Source: Deltaproteobacteria bacterium IMCC39524
GTDB lineage: Bacteria > Desulfobacterota > Desulfuromonadia > Desulfuromonadales > BM103
Direction of reading: 5' to 3'
DNA length: 64,000 bases
Assembly (NCBI GenBank): GCA_029667085.1
Contig: JARUHJ010000002.1
Location: 452,054-516,053 of the forward strand
Shown: piece after piece, positions 35,276-43,126 of the stretch
How positions within the stretch are numbered: the stretch's first letter is position 1
How the letters are laid out: every line of letters begins with the position of its first letter
Made by a program: the position numbers and the translations under genes
The notes under the pieces: model-generated
Told to the model about the DNA's origin: nothing
Database searches by the model: none
What the model saw: the letters and a program-made list of their open reading frames with translations, nothing else

Positions 35276-36508
35276 TTAATGATGTCGCATTCCTTCCACC
35301 GGGGTAATCCGCCCTGCCTTGATTGCCGGGTAGAGGGATGCGAGTAGTGTCAAGCCAGTCACGTAACCGGCAATCTTGCCCATCCAGACCGGATCCCAAC
35401 TTGCCCGCATAATCGGATCGAAAACGACCCCGCCGAACTCGAGTGTTTCCGGAACAAAGGCCGCCAGGTCAATGCCCCTGTCAACCAGGTACCAGGTTGC
35501 CAGGCTGCCGAGCAGGGTGCCGATTGTAGCGGCGAGCAGGCCGAGCATCAGAGCTTCCGTCATGATCATGATGCGCAGTGTCATAGGCTTGCTGCCGAGA
35601 GCCAGAATGACGCCAAACTCACGCATACGTTCCATAACAGACATGAGCAGGGTATTGATCACGCCGATCGTAACGATCAGCAGGATAATCAGAAAAATGA
35701 ACTTCTGGCTGGCGTAATCAAGTTTGATCGCATTTGCGAGATTGGGCATGGCGCGCTCCCAATTGACGGCCTCTATCCCGGGATGTGCTTCAATCAGTGT
35801 GGACACTTGATCCAGGACAGTTTCCTCATCGTTCGAGTTGGCCAAGATGACGGACAACTCATGAACAGATCCGGAGCTCCCGGTGAGAAGACCGGCGCGC
35901 TCAAGGCCTACCATGATCAGCGAGCCGTCGATGTCCTTCATGCCGGATTTGACAACTCCTCGAACACGCAGGAGTTCACTGTGTAGTGTGCCGTCCTGGT
36001 GTTGAGCGGTGACGACGAACTTTTGGCCGGGTTTGATCTGCAGCTCGTCAAGCAGGCGAACTCCGATCACGGCATCGCGTGAATTGGTAGCACGAACCAT
36101 GCTGTTTTCAGTCAGCGCCTTGAGAAAAGGGTTGATCACCTTTTCTCGCTGCGGATCTACGCCGATGACCATAACGCCTCTGCTTTCTCTGCTCGACTGG
36201 GCCAGGGCGGGGATATAGAGGCGAGGCAAGACCTCTTCAACGCCGGCAATTGCGGCAATCTCCGTAATCAGGTTCCGGTCCTTGAAATGCAATGTTTCGT
36301 CTCGACTCTCAAGGTAGTTCTGTCGATAGACCGCAACATGACCTGAGCCGGCTCTGACGCCACTGTCAACCATGCCGGCATAAACCCCGTAAGAAAGATT
36401 GTGTGCTGCCTGCACCAGCATAATGCTGAAAGCAATTGCCGCCAGGGTTATGAAGGTGCGCCTTCTGTTCCTCCAGAGGTTTTTCCAGGCCAGAAATAGA
36501 TGGTCCAT
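35276..36508 (-). CDS. FtsX/LolC-like ABC permease (second of two)
   Basis: A permease of about 410 residues with an N-terminal NLWRNRRRT cytoplasmic motif, one helix, a large periplasmic MacB-type domain (about 45-260) and three C-terminal helices. Both N-terminus and C-terminal LYPAIKAGRITPVEGMR match the LolC/E-MacB fold. Start ATG 36508 aligns with the neighbouring permease; a TTG at 36520 overlaps the upstream gene and is possible. A 104-base gap separates it from the start of the ATPase-barrel pair. Confidence 0.88.
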   Translation of the reverse strand: MDHLFLAWKNLWRNRRRTFITLAAIAFSIMLVQAAHNLSYGVYAGMVDSGVRAGSGHVAVYRQNYLESRDETLHFKDRNLITEIAAIAGVEEVLPRLYIPALAQSSRESRGVMVIGVDPQREKVINPFLKALTENSMVRATNSRDAVIGVRLLDELQIKPGQKFVVTAQHQDGTLHSELLRVRGVVKSGMKDIDGSLIMVGLERAGLLTGSSGSVHELSVILANSNDEETVLDQVSTLIEAHPGIEAVNWERAMPNLANAIKLDYASQKFIFLIILLIVTIGVINTLLMSVMERMREFGVILALGSKPMTLRIMIMTEALMLGLLAATIGTLLGSLATWYLVDRGIDLAAFVPETLEFGGVVFDPIMRASWDPVWMGKIAGYVTGLTLLASLYPAIKAGRITPVEGMRHH

Positions 36509-36516
36509 ATCGGTCT

Positions 36517-37740
36517 TCAATCCTCTCGTACCGCAACCACGGGATCGAGCCGCGCGGCTCGATTGGCGGGCAGAAAACCAGCAATCAGGCTGACGAGTAG
36601 CAGCATGCCGGCCGGAACCAGGAAGTTGGCGACTTCAAAGACAGCGTGCAGGCGGGGCAGGATGGTTCCCCCGGCATAGGTGATTGGCGTGATGTATGTG
36701 GTGAGGTCGATGCCAACCTGCTGCATATAAAGGGTCATCAGAGCTCCACAGAACAGGCCGATAGCCAAAGCAATACCCCCAAGAAACAAGGTCTCCAATA
36801 ACACCAGGCTGCGAATTGCCATTGGCCGCATCCCCTGGGCCATGAGAATGCCGAACTCACGGGTGCGTTCCATAACAGACATGAAAAAGGTGTTGAGAAT
36901 GCCGAGACCCGTGGCCAGGTAAAGGATCGTGACGATGATCATGCGGCTGACCCCATAGGCCGCTATGACTTCACGCATCTCCGGCAGTAAATCACCCCAA
37001 TCCAGGACCTCTGTGTTCTCGGGCAAACGTGGGGTGATTCGATCGGCAACCTCTGCGGCAAGCATGGGGTTAGCGAGGATCATAGCGACTTCGTGGATGC
37101 GGCCGGGTAGCACCATGACTTCCTGTAGCCAGGGTAATGGAGCCAGCACCAGATTGTTGTCGTTACGGCTATCGCCGGTGGCAAAGACTCCTCGCACGAT
37201 CAGAAGATCATTGCCAATCGATCCATCGGCAGCCTGGGTGACGAAGACCAGTTCGTCCCCTGGCTTGAGTTTCATTTTGTTCGCAAGCCCCTGGCCGATC
37301 ATTGCGCCGTTCCGATCTTCCAGCTTCGGGTAATACCCGGCTGTTATCTTGTTTTGTAGCGAGGTGACCTGCTGTTCTAACTCCGGAATAATGCCAAGGA
37401 GTTCGACAGGTTGACTGCTGAGCTGCCTGGAGAGTAAGCCGAAGCTGCGTAAGCGCGGTGATCTTGCCAGTATTTCAGGTTCATTCCCAAGTGCTGGATG
37501 GTTTGCGATGTCGACAGAGAGATTGGCGAAAAGATCCCGGCGCAGATGGTATTCGGGTTGAGCAAGCACCAGGTGGCCGTAATATTGCTCGGTCGCCGAG
37601 GCGAGCATGTCTTTAAACATCCCTGAGAAGACACCCAGGGCAAGGATCAGCAAGGCTGCGGAGACCACCATTGCAGAAAGGGTCAAAAGGGTGCGCCTGC
37701 GGTTGCGCCAGAGATTTCGAAAGGCCAGTGATAGCAGCAT
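36517..37740 (-). CDS. FtsX/LolC-like ABC permease (first of two)
   Basis: A permease of about 407 residues with the same architecture as the following gene (NLWRNRRRTLLTLSAM at the N-terminus, periplasmic domain about 45-255, three C-terminal helices, final FLPANRAARLDPVVAVRED). The two permeases are paralogues and probably form a heterodimer like LolC-LolE. It overlaps the LolA-like gene upstream. Confidence 0.88.
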   Translation of the reverse strand: MLLSLAFRNLWRNRRRTLLTLSAMVVSAALLILALGVFSGMFKDMLASATEQYYGHLVLAQPEYHLRRDLFANLSVDIANHPALGNEPEILARSPRLRSFGLLSRQLSSQPVELLGIIPELEQQVTSLQNKITAGYYPKLEDRNGAMIGQGLANKMKLKPGDELVFVTQAADGSIGNDLLIVRGVFATGDSRNDNNLVLAPLPWLQEVMVLPGRIHEVAMILANPMLAAEVADRITPRLPENTEVLDWGDLLPEMREVIAAYGVSRMIIVTILYLATGLGILNTFFMSVMERTREFGILMAQGMRPMAIRSLVLLETLFLGGIALAIGLFCGALMTLYMQQVGIDLTTYITPITYAGGTILPRLHAVFEVANFLVPAGMLLLVSLIAGFLPANRAARLDPVVAVRED

Positions 37741-37742
37741 GG

Positions 37743-38498
37743 TCAAGGTGATTCGAGGTTGCGTAGCGAAAAATAGCTTTCATCCAAGTCCAGATCGTAA
37801 ACCAGTTCCCGGTAATGGAGTACGGTCCTTTCCTCAGGTTTTTCCAGGGGCAGAACGGTTAAGCGCAAGGGGACGATCCGTTCACCGATCTGCTGGATGT
37901 CATCAAAATGAATTTCACGTACGCGGACCATCTCTTCGTCAAAGTAATCGATTTGTTCTGGAACCTGTGGGGTTTTGCGAACACGGTAGACAATTTTGCC
38001 CCAAACCACCGCGGCGTTCTCTTTTGGCAGACACTCAATGACATAGTTGGTCGCGGTCTCTTCGAGTAATCTCAGGTGAAAGTCTTCATCGATATGGTTG
38101 GCTTTAACCAGGTCGTCATTGGTGATGTGACTGCCCATCCAGCTGCCACCCATCATCGAAGGCGGCACTTTGATAATGCGATCGACCTTGGGGAGGTAGT
38201 TCCAAACTTCGCGGTTCCTCTTGAGTGTCGCAACGCCACGTTCCTTGGAAGGCTCGAGGATGCGGACCAAGAAATAATCGCGCTCCAGCGACCAGGCTTC
38301 CATCTCCAGGGTCCTCTCCCAGTGGGAGGTCTTGACCTGCATGGTCGTGCGGGCTCGAGAGGAGGTGCCCATGTACTGTTGCTCAACTTCGCGAATCACT
38401 GACTGGATGTCCAGCGCCAAGGCTGTGCTTGATAGTATAGACAGGAGAATCAAGAGCGGCAGGAGCTTTCGAATCAATGGGGTGTTGTATATGGACAT
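37743..38498 (-). CDS. LolA-like outer-membrane lipoprotein-sorting protein
   Basis: The 251-residue protein has a signal peptide (about 1-28) and a lipoprotein-localisation-fold domain. The stretch ILEPSKERGVATLKRNREVWNYLPKVDRI and PPSMMGGSWMGSHITNDDLV is the hallmark of the 'outer membrane lipoprotein-sorting' family related to LolA. Such proteins can shield lipid moieties in the periplasm. As first gene of the cassette it probably carries the substrate from the ABC permease to the outer membrane or barrel. Confidence 0.88.
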   Translation of the reverse strand: MSIYNTPLIRKLLPLLILLSILSSTALALDIQSVIREVEQQYMGTSSRARTTMQVKTSHWERTLEMEAWSLERDYFLVRILEPSKERGVATLKRNREVWNYLPKVDRIIKVPPSMMGGSWMGSHITNDDLVKANHIDEDFHLRLLEETATNYVIECLPKENAAVVWGKIVYRVRKTPQVPEQIDYFDEEMVRVREIHFDDIQQIGERIVPLRLTVLPLEKPEERTVLHYRELVYDLDLDESYFSLRNLESP

Positions 38499-38605
38499 CT
38501 TCTCTTCTCACCTTTTGCATAAGTTCAAGCAGTTAAGAGAAGAATATCATAAAAAAATTCATTTCGTGGTTGACGGCGATCTTGGGAGAAGTGGAGGAGT
38601 GAGTG

Positions 38606-39118
38606 CAACAGAAGGTTAATCTGTTGTATTTTTTTCTTTTGTGAAGAGAAAGGCAACACCGGCGGGGCGCGTCCCGCCAGACGCCTTACTTTTGTCCGGC
38701 AACAAAAGTAAGCAAAAGTGCCGTCTCCTAGCGGAGGGCATATTCTTTCTCCTGGTTACATTGACTTCAAAAGACCGAGGAGAATGGGATCCGGCCCGTT
38801 TCAGGGGGCCTCTCGTCGCCGCTTTTTTGCAGCAAGAAGCTAGAAGACACCAAGCGTGCAAACAAGCAACGTTGGAGAGGACCTCAAGGGCCTCGTGGAT
38901 AACGGGGGAAGCGTAGACCCCTGGAAGTTAGTCCCTCTGAATTTTACCAGTAAGACACCACGCGCAAAACATGCCAAGCGCAGCGCAGCCATTTTCTGCA
39001 TACTCTTTTGGGGCTTCAAAAGAGTATGGCGTCAGACGGGACGCGACCCGTCGGTCTTGCTTATTTCTTTGGAACTATAAAATCCAACAATAAAGCGCAA
39101 CAGATTAACCATCTGTTG
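38606..39118. repeat. MITE-like non-coding element with long imperfect terminal inverted repeats
   Basis: The ends (38606-38626 and 39098-39118) are inverted copies of a 21-base sequence, 20/21 identical, each itself a CAACAG...CTGTTG hairpin. Further inside, both arms carry two more hairpins in mirrored order: GGCGGG/CCCGCC (38661-38678) against GACGGG/CCCGTC (39035-39052), and a 10-bp CTTACTTTTG stem (38685-38712) against a 12-bp CATACTCTTTTG stem (38999-39028). Stem changes are compensatory. No credible ORF is present. The 107 bases between 38499 and the element show nothing else. Confidence 0.75.
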
Positions 39119-39122
39119 CGCT
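39094..39122 (-). terminator. Hairpin at the element end, probable terminator of the methyltransferase gene
   Basis: A perfect 12-bp stem (AGCGCAACAGAT / ATCTGTTGCGCT) with a five-base loop, followed on the minus strand by TTTATTG. It lies about 75 bases past the minus-strand stop at 39196 and forms one tip of the MITE-like element. Confidence 0.55.
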
Positions 39123-39195
39123 CATACTATAAAAAAATCTACCCCAAAAATGCAGAAAATTATGTAGGGCTTGTCAACTGTGTCCGTACTTTTGA

Positions 39196-39984
39196 CTACT
39201 TCTTTGGCGGCCGGCTGGCATAAACCAACACTTTACGGTCTGTGTAGGCTTCAACTTCTCCGGCAAAGGTTTCGATCTGGAAATAATCCTGAACTTTGTC
39301 AGGAGCATCAACGAAAAATTTATTCAGTGCGGCAATCCCTTCGCGGTTAAGTCCTGCCCGTTTTGCCCAGGTTGGAAAGTCGTGGGTCTTAGGAACAGTG
39401 ACTGTCTCGTGCAGGATAAAGCCGGCTTCCTGAACCATCTCTTGCCATTTCTCTTCCGTGTAGGCCTGGATGTGAGTCGGGTCGCGCATCTTCTCCATTT
39501 CCTGGTACCACTCAGCAATCTCCGGGTCGTTTGGCAGCATTGTATCTACGATGGCAATTCGACCGCCACGACGCAAGACGCGATGGAACTCATTCAGTGC
39601 CCTTGCGACATCAGGAAAATGATGTGGGGCGACACGGCAGGTCAGCAGAGTGAAGGCCCCAGCGGGGAAGGGTAGATCTTCAGCGTCAGCTTCACGAAAA
39701 GTGATGTTGTCGACACTGCCTTCGTCACTGATATGCTCCTGGGCTTTTTTCAGCATAACCATGGTCAGGTCAGAAGCGACTACGCTACGAACCAGCGGAG
39801 AAAAGCGGAGAGCCGTGTGACCTCCGCCACAGGCTACGTCGAGCATATTATCGTCAGGCATCGGTTGCAGCAGGCGTACCATCTCTTCAAGGTCGTTGCC
39901 GCTGGCAAAGCCTTTGTCGTGGATATAGCCATCCGCTGCGCGGCCGAACTGTTCCCTGATTCTGTTCTTGAATTCACGAGTCAT
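39196..39984 (-). CDS. Class I SAM-dependent methyltransferase (UbiE/Methyltransf_11-like)
   Basis: The 262-residue protein has motif I LDVACGGGHTALRF, acidic residue in VVASDLT, EADAEDLPFPAGAFTLLTCRVAPHHF and RVLRRGGRIAIVDTM, as in small-molecule methyltransferases related to UbiE/YcgJ. It is monocistronic. The substrate cannot be told from sequence. GGAG upstream of the ATG supports the start. Confidence 0.85.
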   Translation of the reverse strand: MTREFKNRIREQFGRAADGYIHDKGFASGNDLEEMVRLLQPMPDDNMLDVACGGGHTALRFSPLVRSVVASDLTMVMLKKAQEHISDEGSVDNITFREADAEDLPFPAGAFTLLTCRVAPHHFPDVARALNEFHRVLRRGGRIAIVDTMLPNDPEIAEWYQEMEKMRDPTHIQAYTEEKWQEMVQEAGFILHETVTVPKTHDFPTWAKRAGLNREGIAALNKFFVDAPDKVQDYFQIETFAGEVEAYTDRKVLVYASRPPKK

Positions 39985-40433
39985 TAGCAGAACTCCTCCT
40001 TGATTAACGACAGATTATAACATCAGTTTCCAAAAAAGCTTGTCAGGAAAAGCACCTTCTGATAATAAAATTCGTTTACTGTCGACTTTTTAATGCATCC
40101 TATCCTGCTTGGCAAGGTCAAACTGTAAATTGTCTATTCTTAATAAGTTGCTAAACGGCCTTTTTGCTGCCTTTGAAGAGTTTCTTCCCTTGTTTGTTGC
40201 GTGTTTTGTCCTTTTAGACCAACCAGCTTTGTGTGGAAGATAAAGCGTAACAGATCTTGCTAAAAGCGGAACAGCTCTTGCTAGTGTGATAGGCGTTGTT
40301 TCCTTGTTGCCTTGAATATACTCATTTTCCTGCTGGTTAAGACTGTTTTCGGGTCAGAAAGCTGTCCTGTCGACATCGAACAGACAGAAACCTGACCACG
40401 CAGACATTCAACCTCTCGACACGGAATGGATTG
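39985..40433. other. Intergenic region between divergent genes
   Basis: About 450 AT-rich bases without a credible ORF or RNA gene. The only structure noted is a 19-base tandem repeat at 40245-40284. It presumably contains the promoters for the methyltransferase (minus) and permease (plus), but no convincing -35/-10 pair was found. Confidence 0.6.
40245..40284 (+). repeat. Two tandem 19-base repeats, 21-base period
   Basis: GCGTAACAGATCTTGCTAA (40245) and GCGGAACAGCTCTTGCTAG (40266) match at 16/19 positions. The 21-base spacing equals two helical turns, so both copies face the same side of DNA, as expected for a dimeric or cooperative regulator site. They lie about 150 bases before the permease ATG. 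Confidence 0.5.
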
Positions 40434-41426
40434 ATGAACGATTTTCCCAGTATGCTGCTAGAACTTGTCAAAGCGATCGGCGAGGAATTCCTCTACATCC
40501 TCCCTTACCTGGTGGTTGGTGTCTTGTTTGAGGCTATCATCCGGACCCTGAAGTGGCACGTCAAAATCCGCAAGGCTTTAACGCGTTTCGGAATTCTGGC
40601 GATTCCTGCAGCAGTCCTGCTCGGTGTTGCAAGCCCTCTCTGTGCCTGTGCAACCCTGCCGCTGGTGATCTCACTTCTGATCGCTGGCCTGCCGTTGGCT
40701 CCGGCCATGGCTTTGCTGGTGACCTCGCCGTTGATGAGTCCGGCCTCTTTTGCCATGCTCTCGGGGATGTTGAGTGTCAACTGGGCGTTGGCCGTCCTTG
40801 TCTGTGCTGTCCTGCTAGGTCTTTTTGCGGGCTATATGACACATTTTCTCAGGAAAAAAGGTTTTGCCGAAGAAGATATCTTTCGCGAGGCGTTGCCGCA
40901 GGGAGATTTCCACGACCCTGATTATCCTGTTGAACAGCTGCGTTGTGAATGTGGGCAGCAACTTTCACATCGCGTTAATCGCTGCACCCACAACAAGTTC
41001 CTGGTGTTCCTGGCCAGGTTCTGGGAAGGCGGCTTGAAAATTAGCAAGTTTGTCTTGATCGGTCTGGTGATCGAAGTGGTCGCTTTGCTCTTCATCCCTA
41101 ACGGCTGGATTACCGGCTTGCTCGAAGGGCAGGGGGTTCTGCCGATCTTTACCCTGACTCTTGCGGCAATTCCGCTGCATCTGCCGCAGGTGACTGCTGC
41201 TTCGATGCTCTTTGGTTTTTACCTTCCTGACCCGGGACAAGTGATCCCCCTGGCGAAAGGAGCGGGTATTGCCATGCTGGTTGGGGGCCCGGTCACAGCT
41301 TTGCCGGTTATGGCCGTATTTATCTCTATGTTCAAGCCGCGCGTACTTATCCTTTACATCTCTCTCTGTGTTGGTGGTACGATAGCCCTCGCGTTGCTCT
41401 TCAGGGCATTACCGATAACGATTTAG
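40434..41426 (+). CDS. ArsP/SO_0444-type permease (UPF0718)
   Basis: A permease of about 330 residues with about eight membrane helices in two halves. The signature SPLCACATLPL with LLVTSPLMSPASFAM is the variant of the CxCG(V/T)xPL motif of the ArsP/UPF0718 family, which includes exporters of trivalent organoarsenicals. A central cytoplasmic loop carries CECGQQ...NRCTHNK, possibly metal or thiol binding. ATG 40434 is chosen over TTG 40431. No arsR or other ars gene is nearby, so the substrate is uncertain. Confidence 0.8.
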   Translation: MNDFPSMLLELVKAIGEEFLYILPYLVVGVLFEAIIRTLKWHVKIRKALTRFGILAIPAAVLLGVASPLCACATLPLVISLLIAGLPLAPAMALLVTSPLMSPASFAMLSGMLSVNWALAVLVCAVLLGLFAGYMTHFLRKKGFAEEDIFREALPQGDFHDPDYPVEQLRCECGQQLSHRVNRCTHNKFLVFLARFWEGGLKISKFVLIGLVIEVVALLFIPNGWITGLLEGQGVLPIFTLTLAAIPLHLPQVTAASMLFGFYLPDPGQVIPLAKGAGIAMLVGGPVTALPVMAVFISMFKPRVLILYISLCVGGTIALALLFRALPITI

Positions 41427-41510
41427 AGGCAGGGACTCGTTGCTAGGAGCTGGGGGCTGGTTATTACCCTGAAGTTCAATCATCATGGTCCACTGGCTGA
41501 TAAATAACAC

Positions 41511-41545
41511 TTTTGGGACAGTCCCCATGCGGAGACAGTCCCTTA
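41511..41545. repeat. Dispersed GGGACAGTCCC palindrome, copy 1
   Basis: TTTTGGGACAGTCCCC followed by GGAGACAGTCCC, a palindromic unit with a degenerate second copy. Related units occur at 46194-46231 and 51992-52024. Short palindromes scattered in intergenic regions of this kind are typical of REP-like elements. Confidence 0.5.
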
Positions 41546-41582
41546 ATTCATCAATAGACCCGCTTCAGGGAAAGGACACATC

Positions 41583-42101
41583 ATGGGACAGGCAATTCAA
41601 CAAGTAAAACCAGGCGACAGAGTTAAAATTAATTTCACCGGGACGCTGGAAGACGGCACCCTGTTCGATACGACTTATGAGAGCATCGGTTGTGCTGACG
41701 ACGACTGTGGCTGCGACGAAGGTGGTTGCGATGACGACGATTGCGGCTGTAATGGGAACGTCGGCCCTATGGAGTTGGAGGTTGGCAGCGATGCTTTCTT
41801 CCCCCAGGTCGAAGAGGCCCTGATCGGCATGGCTGCAGGTGATAAAAAAACCATCACCATCAAGTCTGACGATGCTTTTGGCGCTTACGATGCGGAGCAG
41901 GTTTCTGCTGTTCCCCGTGACCAGTTTCCCGATGATATTGATCCGCAGGTCGGTGATAACTTCGAGCTTCTCAACGATGACGGAGAAGGCATGGTGGTTA
42001 CGGTGATCGACGTGAATGACACCGAGGTTACCCTCGACGCCAACCATCCACTGGCCGGCGAAGATCTCAATTTCGATGTGGAAATGGTTGAGATTGTTTA
42101 G
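41583..42101 (+). CDS. SlyD-like FKBP peptidyl-prolyl isomerase with Cys/Asp-rich insertion
   Basis: The 172-residue protein has an FKBP core (VKPGDRVKINFTGTLEDGTLFDTTYE) and an IF-type insertion (PRDQFPDDIDPQVGDNF... LDANHPLAGEDLNFDVEMVEI), as in SlyD. Unusual is a 25-residue segment after the FDTT strand with six Cys in two copies of C-x4-C-G-C: Cys37/42/44 and Cys49/54/56, with Asp between them. Classical SlyD carries metal-binding residues in a C-terminal tail, absent here. The insert could bind metal at the active-site rim. Terminator at 42165. Confidence 0.9.
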   Translation: MGQAIQQVKPGDRVKINFTGTLEDGTLFDTTYESIGCADDDCGCDEGGCDDDDCGCNGNVGPMELEVGSDAFFPQVEEALIGMAAGDKKTITIKSDDAFGAYDAEQVSAVPRDQFPDDIDPQVGDNFELLNDDGEGMVVTVIDVNDTEVTLDANHPLAGEDLNFDVEMVEIV

Positions 42102-42164
42102 GATCTTCGGGACGCGGAACGCGGGACGAGGGACACGACAATATTCTCATTATCTTGAATACAT

Positions 42165-42197
42165 AAAAGGGCTGTCCTTTAATTGGGCAGCCCTTTT
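42165..42197. terminator. Bidirectional terminator after the FKBP gene
   Basis: AAAAGGGCTGtCC / GGgCAGCCCTTTT, about 13 bp with one mismatch, loop of seven, T-run on both strands. It serves the plus-strand FKBP and the minus-strand gene ending at 42231. Confidence 0.88.
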
Positions 42198-42230
42198 GCA
42201 TTTCTGATCGGTCTTTTTATTTTCTAGGTC

Positions 42231-42872
42231 TTACTCGACCCCCGTGCCGCACTCCGCGTCCCGCTCTTCTAAAAACCCGATCAATTGCACCACGGCCTGG
42301 CTCAACTCTTCCGGTACCTCGGAAACCTCATGCAAGCTGGTCGCAAGTCGTTTTGCTGCGAGCAGGGCGTTGCGGTGCTGGTGCTGCGTTTTTTGTTCCG
42401 GTTGATGACTGTGTGTCATGTCTCGAAACCGCTTGGCGACGGAGGGATGGTTGCGCTCCTCTTCGATCACCGCCTGACGCAGTTCACTGTATTCCTCCAT
42501 GCTGAAATGCTCGCGTTCATCTGCTTTCCGGAGCAGGTCAATTGATCGGTAATCGGGAAGGGGACGTCCTTCCTTGCGTTCCAGAAGGCTTGGCTCTCTG
42601 CGCTCCAGGAAGCGGAAGGCGAGCAAGAGCTTTTCCGCGGTCTGACGCCGAATACGGATCTCCTTGGTGCAATAATCCTCAAAAGAGGTAAAGCCCCACT
42701 CGGAAAACTGTTTTTTGTTGCTGACTTTTGCCAGCCACTCACCAAGTTCAACCCAGGATGATTTGAACTGTTTTGCCGTGGCTAAAACCTGGTAACGCTC
42801 AGATTCAGGCGGCAGCTGCCGCATGAGCTGTTCAATATGTTGAGAGCCTTTGGTCGGGCTTTTCTCTTCCAT
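42231..42872 (-). CDS. Hypothetical helical protein with HTH-like segment
   Basis: The 213-residue soluble protein is rich in charged residues and helices. The segment WGFTSFEDYCTKEIRIRRQTAEKLLLAFRFLE resembles the SSFEEYCEEELGISRRTA helix-turn-helix-like motif found in phage- and plasmid-linked DNA-binding proteins. No known catalytic motif and no signal peptide. It is monocistronic with terminator shared with the FKBP gene. Function unknown; a transcriptional regulator or DNA-associated protein is a reasonable guess. Confidence 0.6.
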   Translation of the reverse strand: MEEKSPTKGSQHIEQLMRQLPPESERYQVLATAKQFKSSWVELGEWLAKVSNKKQFSEWGFTSFEDYCTKEIRIRRQTAEKLLLAFRFLERREPSLLERKEGRPLPDYRSIDLLRKADEREHFSMEEYSELRQAVIEEERNHPSVAKRFRDMTHSHQPEQKTQHQHRNALLAAKRLATSLHEVSEVPEELSQAVVQLIGFLEERDAECGTGVE

Positions 42873-42937
42873 TCGCGTTCTCCTCTGGGATGCGCCGAAA
42901 TCATAACATAACTGTTAAATCGTTTAGCAAAATGATT

Positions 42938-43106
42938 CTTAGCGCAAAGGCGCAAAGACGTAAAGCTACTCACGCTATTATATGGATTAACGGTTTGTCG
43001 CTTGGGGTGTATCGTGCTAATTAATTGTAAAGGTTAATTTTACCCTTGAAATTACCTGTTATAGAATAAATTCTTTTACTCTGTGTCTTTGCGCCTTTGC
43101 GTTAAG
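42938..43106. repeat. Inverted pair of a 23-base CGCAAAGGCGCAAAG repeat
   Basis: The 23-base unit at 42938-42960 (CTTAGCGCAAAGGCGCAAAG...) recurs inverted at 43084-43106 with 21/23 identity, separated by about 120 bases. Similar sequences are scattered in many bacterial intergenic regions. Here the pair flanks the space between two divergent genes. Confidence 0.7.
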
Positions 43107-43126
43107 TGTTTTGAAAGGTTTTAAAC

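Noticed and set aside
38616..39223. Several overlapping ORFs of 60-90 codons
   Set aside because: They lie in the structured inverted-repeat element, have no domain-like composition and lack convincing ribosome-binding sites.
40434..41426. Naming the permease arsP
   Set aside because: The signature motif deviates and no ars genes are nearby, so a specific substrate cannot be claimed.
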